Under the pieces are notes generated by a model. The model was not told where the DNA came from and made no database searches. It was given only the letters and a program-made list of their open reading frames with translations. A stretch of DNA of 64,000 bases from Bradymonadales bacterium (lineage in GTDB: Bacteria; Myxococcota_A; Bradymonadia; JAFGEP01): positions 1 to 64,000 of the forward strand of contig JAFGEP010000078.1 of the NCBI GenBank assembly GCA_016931535.1, written 5' to 3'. Shown one piece after another: positions 55,963 to 64,000 of this stretch. The position numbers were made by a program, and so were the translations under genes. Position 1 is the stretch's first letter; each line of letters starts with the position of its first letter.

Positions 55963-57033
55963 ATGAACCGGCGCAAGATCGCATTCATTTCCTGTCTTGT
56001 GTCCATTGGCCTGGGCATCGGCCTGTTGGGTTGCACCGAGTCGGGAGGTACCTCCTTCACCACCGATTGGCGCGCCGTCTTTCCAACAGCCTCGGACGTG
56101 GAGCTGCGCATCCCCTCGGATCCGGTTCCCTCCGGGCTTCTGGTCGGGGAGACGGCGCTATTCTACTCGGAGACCTATCGTCAGACCCGGGCGGTCAACG
56201 GCATGGTGTATGTCATCCTGTCGGTGCTGGGAGACATCGCGGCCTTGCCTCCCACCTCGTACAGCCAGGACCAGGCGGTCTGGGGCCCCTACACGCCGGC
56301 TTTGGAGCCGGCCGCCTTTCGCCTGAGCGCCACCAGGGTGGCACCAGGGGAGTATCGATACGTGCTCCAGGCGCGCCCGCGAGCCAGCTCCTCCGAAGAG
56401 GACTGGGTGGATCTCATCGCCGGCGAGGCCTTTCCTTCCGGCGATCGCAACGGCCATGGCCGATTCTCGCTCGACTGGACCAGCCTGCACGAGCTCAACG
56501 GAAACAGCACCTTGGTGGGGCAGATGGAGGTCTCCTACGACCATCGGCCGTTATCCTTCCGAAGCGTGGAGGTGCTGTTCACCGATCTGGCGGATCTGGG
56601 CCAAAATCCAGAAGGGGAGCCCTTGTCCGGCACCTATCGCTACCAGGAGGCGGATGACACCTCCGGGGAGTTCCAGTTTGCCTACCTGGCCGACCTGTAC
56701 GCGCCGGTCGAAGAGCTGTCTTTGCCCGAGACGGTGCAGGTCAGGAGCCGATGGACCGATACCGGCGAGGGGCGCTCCGACGTGCGGGTAAGCGGTGTGG
56801 AGGTGGCCGAGGTGCTCGGGGGTCTGCTGGACCTGGAGCAGGAGTACGTCCAGGTGAGCGAGTGCTGGGACGACCTGTTCTTGCGGACCTGGTACGACGA
56901 AACCCCGGTCCGGTTGACAGCAGACGACGGGGAGCCGGAAGCGGGATCGCTGGATGGTCCCGGTCAAGGGGATCCGGCCACCTGTCCCTTCGACGATACC
57001 CTGTATGCCGACGACGACATCGACGTGATGTGA
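55963..57033 (+). CDS. Lipoprotein, unknown function (356 aa)
   Basis: A predicted lipoprotein: signal ends in lipobox LLGC (Cys24). The mature part is beta-rich and acidic with no family I recognise; it ends in an Asp-rich tail (DDTLYADDDIDVM). ATG 55963 follows AAAGGAG at a spacing of about 8. It is divergent from the lipoprotein gene at 55097-55714, with a 248-bp gap that shows no clear promoter. Confidence 0.65.
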   Translation: MNRRKIAFISCLVSIGLGIGLLGCTESGGTSFTTDWRAVFPTASDVELRIPSDPVPSGLLVGETALFYSETYRQTRAVNGMVYVILSVLGDIAALPPTSYSQDQAVWGPYTPALEPAAFRLSATRVAPGEYRYVLQARPRASSSEEDWVDLIAGEAFPSGDRNGHGRFSLDWTSLHELNGNSTLVGQMEVSYDHRPLSFRSVEVLFTDLADLGQNPEGEPLSGTYRYQEADDTSGEFQFAYLADLYAPVEELSLPETVQVRSRWTDTGEGRSDVRVSGVEVAEVLGGLLDLEQEYVQVSECWDDLFLRTWYDETPVRLTADDGEPEAGSLDGPGQGDPATCPFDDTLYADDDIDVM

Positions 57034-57175
57034 CATCACAGCGACCGATTCATCGCGCCGGTTCTTCTTCCCTCAAACCACCAGACGATCTCCTGGCGGG
57101 TGCGGTCCCGATCCGGACCTCGACGCTCTGGTCAGGGAGGGTGAGCTGGAGCGCGCGAGGTCCGGCGACCGGGGT

Positions 57176-57364
57176 TCAGGCGGCGAGGAGGCCTCCGATG
57201 GTGGCGCCGTAGAAGGTCGAGATCCAGGGGTTGGAGGTGATGGGGCAAGCACCGGTGGAGCAACCCACGAGGCGATAGTAGGCGAAGCCCAGCAGGGCAC
57301 CCAGCACCACACCGAGAGCAAAGCGCACCATCCTGTTTCTCCAGATCTTCATGACAGCCTTCAT
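57176..57364 (-). CDS. Small two-helix membrane protein (DUF6132-like)
   Basis: A 62-aa protein. MVRFALGVVLGALLGFAYYR forms one membrane helix, followed by VGCSTGACPITSNPW and a second Gly-rich helix (STFYGATIGGLLAA). The G-C-x(4)-C-P-I-T-S-N-P pattern matches small DUF6132-type membrane proteins. Start ATG 57364 has GGGGAA upstream; 57352 is the alternative. Function unknown. Confidence 0.55.
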   Translation of the reverse strand: MKAVMKIWRNRMVRFALGVVLGALLGFAYYRLVGCSTGACPITSNPWISTFYGATIGGLLAA

Positions 57365-57552
57365 TTTCCCCACCACCAGGCGAGATCTGCTGGAATCGAT
57401 GGCGGATGGCCTGCCGGATCGCCTGGAGTCTGGACAACCCACCGGGGTCCGGCACCGGGCCATCCGCTATCCGCAATACAGTCCTTTGCGCTCCCTGCGC
57501 CGTTACGCCGGGGCGCGGTGGAGCGAAGAAGATCCAGCGGCGATGGGGCCGA

Positions 57553-59250
57553 TCAGGGCTGGATAGCCAGACCGGAAGGGATGCGATCGCTGCCGCCTCC
57601 CAGGTAGAACGGCTCTTTCGGCGTGACGGTTCCGTCGGATGCCAGCTCGAAGATCCCAAGTCCGCTTCCCAGCTCGCTCGACGAGGGGTTGACGGTGGTC
57701 ACGAAGTAGAGACCGCGATCGGGGCCGATCTCCGGATGCGCGATCGCGCCGGGTAGCCCCAGGGTATGGCTGCTCGCGGCCCACAGCGATCCGTCCGCTG
57801 ACCAGATCAGCGAGATGACCCGGTCCGGATCGTACTGGCTGAGCAGGGCGGAGGTGGAGCCCGGATGAAAGGCGAGGTGGTCCGGATAGCCGATCTCCAG
57901 GTAGTTTGTACCCTCCGGCAGCTGGATGTGTCCCTCCTCGTCCAGCCCGAAGAGGACCACCTGCCCGCTACCGGACCAGTTCATGTGTGCCACCAGGATG
58001 TGACGGCCATCGGGTGAGACGGCCACCGCCTCCTCCATGCTGTCGGCGGGCGCAAAGACCACCTCGGACAGCCGGCTTCCCTCCAGGCTGATGACCTGCA
58101 GATGGAGATCTCCCCGAGGATCTCCCTGGCTGGTTCCGACCAGAACCGCGCCCTGCAAACCGGGAAGCAGCGCCAGGCTGGAGGCGGCGTAAACCGGGTA
58201 GATCAGCTCCGGTACAGCCTGTTCTTCCGGGAGTCCGGTCCAGGGATCGCATGCCAGGTAATAGAGCCCGCCGCCGTGCTCGGTGGCGTTCACATCCAAC
58301 AGCAGCAGCGCGGAGGAGTCCGGTAGAAACTCCGCTTGGCCAAAGGCGGTCTCCTCCGTCTCGACGGTGATCTGTCCCGTCACCGTACCGTCGGGGTCGA
58401 AGGAAAGGAACAACAGCCGGTCAGCGCTTTCGCCGAATACCACCGCGCTCCGTCCCCCGGGCTCGAATCGGACCCGTTCGGCGGGAAAGCCGACCGAGTA
58501 GACCTCGTTGGTGTAGGAGAGCCCCTGGGTGTGGCTGAACACCAGGCGCCTGACCTTGTCGTTCCCGTTGATGCTGCTGGTCAACAGGACCACGCGATCC
58601 CGGTCCGGCCGGTTCATCACCCCAAAAGGGCCGGCGACCACCCACTCCCCGACCTGAGCGGATCGGACCCCCCTCAACCGGACAACCACCTGCTCCTGGT
58701 CGCTCTGGATGTCGGCGAGGGAGTCCCAGACGAAACGGCGCAGACCGGGCAGGAGCGGTCCGGTTCCATCGGGAAAACCGGCAAGCGGTGTGGCTGCCGA
58801 GTAGCTCGTGCCGTCCAGGCTGTACTCCACCTGCACGGTGAGCTCATCAGAGGTGGGTGCCTCGATCGAATAGCGCAAGGTTACCGCCCCGCGCTGCCAC
58901 TGCGGTGTGATCTCCAACGCGATCTCGATCTCCGCCGGCTCCAGATCGGCGGAATCCTGCATGGTATCGACCTGGTCGCCATCCGGCGTCACGAGGTCGG
59001 CCGTCTCCTGGGGCAGGTCGAAAGGGAGCTCCGTCCCATCGGCGCCACGGTCGTCGCTGGCGTCGGGCCCAGGGAGATCGGACGCACCCGGATCAAGGTG
59101 ATCGGGTTCCTCCCCATCTGAAGGGGGGATCCCGACGGTACCTTGGTTCAGGCAGCTTGCCGAAGAGACCAGCAGTAGCAGGAGCACCGCGACAAGGCCC
59201 GCTGCCGTTGGCGCCTGGTAGCTGGTCGGTTGCCTGCGCTCTCGTTTCAC
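57553..59250 (-). CDS. Beta-propeller lipoprotein (565 aa)
   Basis: A predicted lipoprotein: hydrophobic signal VAVLLLLLVSSASC (lipobox SASC) and an extended Asp/Pro-rich linker (about 35-105). The next 90 residues look like a fibronectin-type or Ig sandwich (VTLRYSIEAPTSDELTVQVE). From about residue 215 there are repeated blades of a propeller (VRFEPGGRSAVVFGE, AVSPDGRHILVAH, AFHPGSTSALLSQYDPD). Function is unknown; binding or sensing at the cell surface is plausible. GTG 59250 start. Confidence 0.72.
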   Translation of the reverse strand: MKRERRQPTSYQAPTAAGLVAVLLLLLVSSASCLNQGTVGIPPSDGEEPDHLDPGASDLPGPDASDDRGADGTELPFDLPQETADLVTPDGDQVDTMQDSADLEPAEIEIALEITPQWQRGAVTLRYSIEAPTSDELTVQVEYSLDGTSYSAATPLAGFPDGTGPLLPGLRRFVWDSLADIQSDQEQVVVRLRGVRSAQVGEWVVAGPFGVMNRPDRDRVVLLTSSINGNDKVRRLVFSHTQGLSYTNEVYSVGFPAERVRFEPGGRSAVVFGESADRLLFLSFDPDGTVTGQITVETEETAFGQAEFLPDSSALLLLDVNATEHGGGLYYLACDPWTGLPEEQAVPELIYPVYAASSLALLPGLQGAVLVGTSQGDPRGDLHLQVISLEGSRLSEVVFAPADSMEEAVAVSPDGRHILVAHMNWSGSGQVVLFGLDEEGHIQLPEGTNYLEIGYPDHLAFHPGSTSALLSQYDPDRVISLIWSADGSLWAASSHTLGLPGAIAHPEIGPDRGLYFVTTVNPSSSELGSGLGIFELASDGTVTPKEPFYLGGGSDRIPSGLAIQP

Positions 59251-59311
59251 GATGGCCTCTGATCGCTACCCCCACCGGCCGTTCGGCCCGGCAGACACCG
59301 GCAGCGTGTCC

Positions 59312-61633
59312 TCAACGCTGCCGATGTCCCAGTCGAGCCTCGAGGTAGCGGCCCACAATCCGGATCGCCTGATCTGCCGAGCGGAAGACCGGCAAGCCAT
59401 GCTGCCCGAGGTAATGAAACATCGGCTCATAATGCCGGCCGGCATCCAGCACGAAGACCATCGGCTTGTCGGACCGGTGGAACAGCTCGATGACCCGCCT
59501 GGCGTATCCATGCTCGGAGTCGTAGCTGTCGCGTGGGAGCAGGCCGGGCGGCAGGCTCTGGATGCTGGGGGTCAAGGGAACATTGCAGAACAGGCCGATA
59601 TCCACGCCGGGATCCTGCATGATGGCGTCGATGCAGGAGGCGTGGACCTCGTCGTTGGCCATGGGGGTGAGATCCAGCGGGTTGGCGAGGGTGACCAGGT
59701 GGTCGATCTTGGCCTGGACCAGGATCTCGGCCAGGCGCCTCCGGGTGCTATCCTGGAACCGGGCCGGTTCGAGGTGGTAGTCCGCTCCGCTGTAGTTGTC
59801 CGCCATCCCCACCGTCTCGAAGCCGGCGTTGCTCATCATCGCCACTCTTCTGCCGGACAGTTCTTTCCCTGCAAGAGAGGCCGATAGCTGGAGGAGGTGG
59901 AGGAACTCCCAGAAGTCTTCGGCCACCATCGCGCCCGAATCGGCCATCAGCTCGGCAAACAGGCGGTAGTCGCCGGCTACCGAGGCGGTGTGGCCTGCCG
60001 TGGCGGTCTGGCCCAGGCTGCTTCTCCCCGCCTTGTACACGATGACGTCCCGGCCCTCGCCAACCAGCTGAGCGATCGTCTGCCCCAGTCGCACTCCGTC
60101 TCCAGGCCGCAAGCCCTCGATGTAGACCGCGAAGGTCTGGATATTGGGGTCTTCTCGCAAGATCTCCACGAAGTCCGACAGCCGGGCGTCCAGCTGGTTG
60201 CCGACCGAGACCTGGTAGGCCGGGCTCAGGTGGACGAGCTTGCTGATCCGGGTGATCATGAAGGCGCCGCTCTGGCTGACCAGGGCCACGTTGTGCAGGC
60301 CGGTCCTGATGCGGGGCAGCTTCTCCTTGGGGATGAACAGGGTATCCACCCGGTCCGCGAGACTGACCAGCCCCAGGCTGTTGTTGCCGATCAACACCGG
60401 TCTTTGCGATCGATCGCTGGTTTCCAGCAGATCGAAGATCCGTTGCTGGATGCTCTTGCCGCCTTCGGTTTCCCCCATGCCACCTGAGACCAGGAGAACC
60501 GACCGGGCAGCGCCGGTCTGCAGTACCTCTTCGAGGATGGCAGGGACGCTGGTGGCCGCCACGGCCAACACCAGCAGATCCACCGGCTCCGGGAGATGGG
60601 CCAGGTCTACAACCGACGGCCGACCGTCGATCTCGGCCCCATCCGGGCGGATCACGAATATCCGATCGGCCGGGAAGCCGGCATCGAGCAGGGACCGCAA
60701 GATCACCCGGCCGATGTTCATCCGGGTCGATACCCCCACGATGGCCACCGACTTGGGGTGCAGGGCGCGGCGCAGGTTGTCGGCAGCAAAGCTCCGGCGG
60801 GGCGGAAGCGGGGGCCCCAGCCGAGCCAGGGCGTCGACCGGGATCCAGCCTCCAGCCCACACCAGCGGGTTGATCTCGCACTCCTCGACCCGCTGGCCGG
60901 CCGCCTCGACCGCCCTGACCAGCTGCAGCAACGCGTTCATCCAGCGGCCGAGGTCGAGGTGGAGCTGCTCCGGAGTGGTCAGCGGCTCCACCCCCCGGAT
61001 GGAGCCGGAGATCCAGCGGAAGAAAAGCGAGCGTTCCAGCTTCTGGCGGGCAACCGGGGTCGGTGTCAGGGAGGGGTGGATGACCACCGTGCTCTGCCCG
61101 GTCAGCAAGGCCGCATCGAGCGCCTCCACGTAGGTCCCTCCGAACCCCAGGGTGAGGACCGCCCCGAACTCGCTCGAGCAGCGGATGCCCAGCAGGAGCT
61201 CGCGTCCTGGCCCGGGCTGGTAGGGGATCCGCTCCTCCAGCAAGAAGCCGCGCACCGAGCTGGCCAGCGCCTCCGGTAGCCCCGCCAGCATCGCAGCGGC
61301 ATGCGAAGCCACCGATGCGGGCTGTACCTCGTCTACAAACGTGACCCCTCCTACATCCGTCTTGTGGAGTATCTGGGGCGAGATGACCTTGAGCACACCG
61401 GGTCTGCCCAGAAGGTTGGGTCGGATCGCCGCCTGCTCGTCAGGCTCCCGACCCAGCACCTGGTAGGAAGGCAGCGGGCAGCCGAGGCGTTCGAAGAACG
61501 GCAGCAGCTCGTGCTCCATGAGCGACAAGCGACCTTCGGCAACGGTCTGTTCCAGCGTGTGGGCGATCAGCCCCGCAGCCTCCGGGTTCACTTGAGACGC
61601 CGCCTCGTCATCCTGGCTGACAGGTTGCTGCAT
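59312..61633 (-). CDS. Acyl-CoA synthetase (NDP-forming), fused ATP-grasp and CoA-binding
   Basis: A 773-aa single-chain ADP-forming acyl-CoA synthetase. An ATP-grasp_5 domain lies first (about 30-265: VLKVISPQILHKTDVGGV and ECEINPLVW), then the CoA-binding Rossmann domain (AIVGVSTRMNIGRVILRSL, about 295) and the succinyl-CoA-ligase-like domains with GHTASVAGD carrying the phospho-His. The usual fusion order is alpha then beta; here it is beta then alpha. It would make ATP from an acyl-CoA, ADP and Pi. The IOR genes directly upstream point to aryl-acetyl-CoA substrates. ATG 61633 has GGAGGTGGA. Confidence 0.9.
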   Translation of the reverse strand: MQQPVSQDDEAASQVNPEAAGLIAHTLEQTVAEGRLSLMEHELLPFFERLGCPLPSYQVLGREPDEQAAIRPNLLGRPGVLKVISPQILHKTDVGGVTFVDEVQPASVASHAAAMLAGLPEALASSVRGFLLEERIPYQPGPGRELLLGIRCSSEFGAVLTLGFGGTYVEALDAALLTGQSTVVIHPSLTPTPVARQKLERSLFFRWISGSIRGVEPLTTPEQLHLDLGRWMNALLQLVRAVEAAGQRVEECEINPLVWAGGWIPVDALARLGPPLPPRRSFAADNLRRALHPKSVAIVGVSTRMNIGRVILRSLLDAGFPADRIFVIRPDGAEIDGRPSVVDLAHLPEPVDLLVLAVAATSVPAILEEVLQTGAARSVLLVSGGMGETEGGKSIQQRIFDLLETSDRSQRPVLIGNNSLGLVSLADRVDTLFIPKEKLPRIRTGLHNVALVSQSGAFMITRISKLVHLSPAYQVSVGNQLDARLSDFVEILREDPNIQTFAVYIEGLRPGDGVRLGQTIAQLVGEGRDVIVYKAGRSSLGQTATAGHTASVAGDYRLFAELMADSGAMVAEDFWEFLHLLQLSASLAGKELSGRRVAMMSNAGFETVGMADNYSGADYHLEPARFQDSTRRRLAEILVQAKIDHLVTLANPLDLTPMANDEVHASCIDAIMQDPGVDIGLFCNVPLTPSIQSLPPGLLPRDSYDSEHGYARRVIELFHRSDKPMVFVLDAGRHYEPMFHYLGQHGLPVFRSADQAIRIVGRYLEARLGHRQR

Positions 61634-61675
61634 TCCACCTCCACCCGTCCAATGAGGCACAGGGGCCTTGTGGGT

Positions 61676-62488
61676 TCAGGTTTGCCCGAGGAATCCCGGC
61701 CCCTCGGCCAGGATCCGCTCCGGGATGGCCGGATCGCCCGGGATCGTTCGGGACAGGCCCGCCGGCCACAGCGCTTGAAGGGGCTCGAACCAGGTCGATT
61801 CCATCACCCGCGTCCAGGGAATGGCCGCCTCGATGTCGAGGGTGGAGGGATCGAGATGATCCAGCAGGGCGAGCAGCCGCGACCTCTGGGCGCCCGCCTG
61901 GATGCAGGTCCGGTAGAATCGGCCGCTGGACAGGCCGTACTCGAAGGCGTTCAGGTTGGCCTGGATGATGCGCTCCCCTTTCTTTTGGAAGAGCTGGAGA
62001 AGGAACTCCTTCATGATCTCGGGGAGGATCGGGATGTCCGCCGAGGCGGCTCCCAAGACGACCATGTTCTGGGCTCTTGGAGAGCCCGCCTCGCGGGCGA
62101 TCCGGTCGGCGTTCAGCAGGATGGTCTCGCCGATTCCGCTCAGCTCGGCAAGTAGCTCGTCGACGTCCGGGTAGTCCGGGATGTTGACCATGGTCTGGGT
62201 GCTGGTGACCACCAACCCACCAGGGCGCAAAAACGAGGCGTGGCGCAAGGCCTCCATCGGCTCGACCGAGAGCAACAGGTCGGCCGACCGCCTCGCCACC
62301 AGGTCGCTGAAGATCTCCTGGTCGCTCAGGCGGAGATGGCTGGAAACAGCACCTCCCCGCTGGGCCATGCCGTGGACCTCCGACTGCTTGAAATGCAGCC
62401 CCTGCTTCATCGCCGCGTTGTCGATGACATAGGCGATGGACAGGATCCCCTGTCCGCCAACCCCTCCGATCACGATATCGTACTTCAT
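61676..62488 (-). CDS. iorB: Indolepyruvate oxidoreductase subunit beta
   Basis: A 270-aa IorB. It begins YDIVIGGVGGQGILSIAYVI and has FKQSEVHGMAQRGGAVSSHLR, the gamma-type domain signature of 2-oxoacid:acceptor oxidoreductases. With IorA it converts aromatic 2-oxoacids to aryl-acetyl-CoA. ATG 62488 has AAGGTGACTC upstream, 28 bp after the iorA stop. Confidence 0.93.
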   Translation of the reverse strand: MKYDIVIGGVGGQGILSIAYVIDNAAMKQGLHFKQSEVHGMAQRGGAVSSHLRLSDQEIFSDLVARRSADLLLSVEPMEALRHASFLRPGGLVVTSTQTMVNIPDYPDVDELLAELSGIGETILLNADRIAREAGSPRAQNMVVLGAASADIPILPEIMKEFLLQLFQKKGERIIQANLNAFEYGLSSGRFYRTCIQAGAQRSRLLALLDHLDPSTLDIEAAIPWTRVMESTWFEPLQALWPAGLSRTIPGDPAIPERILAEGPGFLGQT

Positions 62489-62516
62489 GAGTCACCTTTG
62501 CGGGTTGGTACCGGGT

Positions 62517-64000
62517 TCAACGGCGTAGCTGCACGCAGGGCCGGCGGGGGATGATGACCGACAGGCCGGGATACTCGATCTCCTCGCAGATGACCTGGAC
62601 GTTGGCCTCGTGCTGCTGGGGTAGCGGGGTGATGACCCGGATGTGGTCGCGCTCCACCCCCACGCCGGCGACCAGCTCGACCAGCCGATCGCCGGTGGAC
62701 ATGCTCTCCTGGGTACCGGTCATGGCCACCGTTCCGTTGTCCAGGATGAACACCACCATGTTGGTGTTCTCGTGGGCTGCGGTGAGCAGGGGGGTGATGC
62801 CCGAGTGGCCGAAGGTGGAGTCGCCCAGAGCGCAGAGGACCGGGTGCATGCCGGCATCGGCGGCTCCCTTGGCCAAGCCGATGCTGGCGCCCATGTCCAG
62901 GCAGGATTCGATGGTCCTGAACGGCTCGTAGTAACCCAGGGTGTAGCATCCGATGTCACTGAACACCACGGGGTCGTCGTAGCCTTTCTTGGCCTCGTTG
63001 ATGGCGGAAAACGTGCTGGCGTGCGGGCAGCCCTTGCAGAGCTGAGGTGGCCGAGGTCGCAGCTGGCTGACCGGTGGCGTTTCGGCGGGGTGGGTTCCTT
63101 CGTCCAGGGCGGCCGCCACGATGTCCGGGTTCAGCTCCCCCCAGAGGGGGAGGTGGCGGGTGAATCGACCTTTGAACCGGCTGTTGTTGGCCATGCCCAG
63201 GGTACCGAGCAGGGTCTGCTCGATGAACGGGTAGCCCTCCTCGATGATCAGGACCTCCTTGACGTGGTCCAGCAGCTGCAGCACCTGGCCGGTCGGGATG
63301 GGGTACAGGCCGATCTTCAGGTAGCTCGGCGGGTGGGGGCCGGCCACTTCGCGGAAGTAGTTGTAAGCCACCCCGGAGGTGATCACCCCCAGCTCGCGGT
63401 TTTTCGGGTTGATCTCCAGCTGGTTGAACGGGCTCTCCTCGGAGAACGATTGCAGGCTGGGCTGCTTCTCTACCAGCTTCTGGTACTGGGGGCGGGCGTT
63501 GCTGGGCAGCAGGGTCCACCGGGCAGGTGTGGTGCTCCGTCCGAGCGAGGTGGGCGAGACCGGCGGTTGGACCAGCACATCGGCCCGCGAGTGGGCCAGC
63601 CGAGTTACCAGGCGGACCATGACCGGTGCGGCGAACCGCTCCGAAGTGTCAAAGGCCTCGCGGGTCATGTCGTAGGCTTCCTGCTGGTTGGCGGGCTCGT
63701 AGCAGTGGACCATGGCGAAGTGGGCATAGTACCGGCTGTCTTGCTCGTTTTGCGAGCTGTGCATGCCGGGGTCGTCGGCGATGACCAGGACCAGACCGCC
63801 ATGAGCCCCGGTGACGGCCGAGTTGATGAAAGGGTCGGCCGCCACGTTGAGCCCCACGTGCTTCATGGTGACCAGCGACCGACGTCCGGCGAAGGAGGTG
63901 CCGACCGCCTGCTCGTAGGCGACCTTCTCGTTGGCCGCCCAGGTGGCATGAATGGGGCCTCCCTTTGGACTTTTCCGCTCGATGTACTCGAACAGCTCGG
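62517..64000 (-). CDS. iorA: Indolepyruvate oxidoreductase subunit alpha, 5'-partial, no C-terminal ferredoxin
   Basis: The gene continues past the right edge; 493 codons are visible. The first visible residues (ELFEYIERKSPKGGPIHATW) and VGTSFAGRRSLVTMKHVGLN belong to the pyruvate-ferredoxin-type alpha domain. TPP-binding residues are in KGCPHASTFSAINE and GDSTFGHSGITPLL. Typical IorA ends in an 8-Cys ferredoxin domain after this point; here the chain stops at RRPCVQLRR with the stop at 62517-62519. Electron acceptance therefore needs another protein or the domain was lost. Confidence 0.9.
   Translation of the reverse strand, partial: ELFEYIERKSPKGGPIHATWAANEKVAYEQAVGTSFAGRRSLVTMKHVGLNVAADPFINSAVTGAHGGLVLVIADDPGMHSSQNEQDSRYYAHFAMVHCYEPANQQEAYDMTREAFDTSERFAAPVMVRLVTRLAHSRADVLVQPPVSPTSLGRSTTPARWTLLPSNARPQYQKLVEKQPSLQSFSEESPFNQLEINPKNRELGVITSGVAYNYFREVAGPHPPSYLKIGLYPIPTGQVLQLLDHVKEVLIIEEGYPFIEQTLLGTLGMANNSRFKGRFTRHLPLWGELNPDIVAAALDEGTHPAETPPVSQLRPRPPQLCKGCPHASTFSAINEAKKGYDDPVVFSDIGCYTLGYYEPFRTIESCLDMGASIGLAKGAADAGMHPVLCALGDSTFGHSGITPLLTAAHENTNMVVFILDNGTVAMTGTQESMSTGDRLVELVAGVGVERDHIRVITPLPQQHEANVQVICEEIEYPGLSVIIPRRPCVQLRR

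Overview
This is a GC-rich, gene-dense bacterial chromosome segment. Most genes start with ATG or GTG behind purine-rich ribosome binding sites. Two eukaryotic-type Ser/Thr kinases, two giant TPR proteins, many Asp-rich lipoproteins, a gingipain-like lipoprotein, a TonB-type protein and a microcompartment locus of the Haliangium ochraceum kind point to a Myxococcota/Bradymonadota-type ('delta-proteobacterial') organism. Indolepyruvate oxidoreductase, ADP-forming acyl-CoA synthetase, a glutaconate-type CoA-transferase, a TudS-like protein and a PflX-like radical SAM protein suggest amino-acid fermentation or at least facultative anaerobiosis. The taxonomic placement is inference from gene content. 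I saw no rRNA, tRNA, CRISPR array, insertion sequence or prophage.

Layout. 1-10 kb: FadH-like flavoprotein (its 3' end flanked by a pair of palindromic repeats), a Ser/Thr kinase with a changed catalytic loop, a C25-type lipoprotein peptidase, a Nif3-like protein, a two-subunit CoA-transferase, an HU-like gene interrupted by an in-frame TAG, and an alpha/beta hydrolase. 10-18 kb: a Maf-ProC-DUF167-metallopeptidase run, then a 1667-aa TPR protein. 18-25 kb: gcvT-gcvH-gcvPA (no gcvPB in the window), lipoproteins, a PfkB kinase and a TonB-type protein. 25-39 kb: PflX-like radical SAM, an isolated FliN-like/FliA-like pair, a ComEC-like lipoprotein hydrolase, a 2992-aa TPR protein and a membrane Ser/Thr kinase.

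39-50 kb is the main accessory locus, a bacterial microcompartment. Its minus-strand operon runs RpiB-like isomerase, deoxyribose-phosphate aldolase (DERA), BMC-H, BMC-P, acylating aldehyde dehydrogenase, PduS-like flavo-iron-sulfur protein, PduT-like BMC-T, BMC-P, BMC-P and an unrecognised 116-aa protein. A convergent plus-strand unit carries a second BMC-T and triosephosphate isomerase. Together they read as a deoxyribose-phosphate metabolosome. DERA would split 2-deoxyribose-5-P into acetaldehyde and glyceraldehyde-3-P, the dehydrogenase would make acetyl-CoA, PduS/PduT could move electrons through the shell, and TPI would feed the triose into glycolysis.

50-64 kb: an SdhCAB/FrdCAB complex, several secreted or lipoprotein genes of unknown role, and an energy-conserving module of ADP-forming acyl-CoA synthetase with indolepyruvate oxidoreductase subunits beta and alpha. 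The alpha gene runs off the right edge and lacks the usual C-terminal ferredoxin domain.
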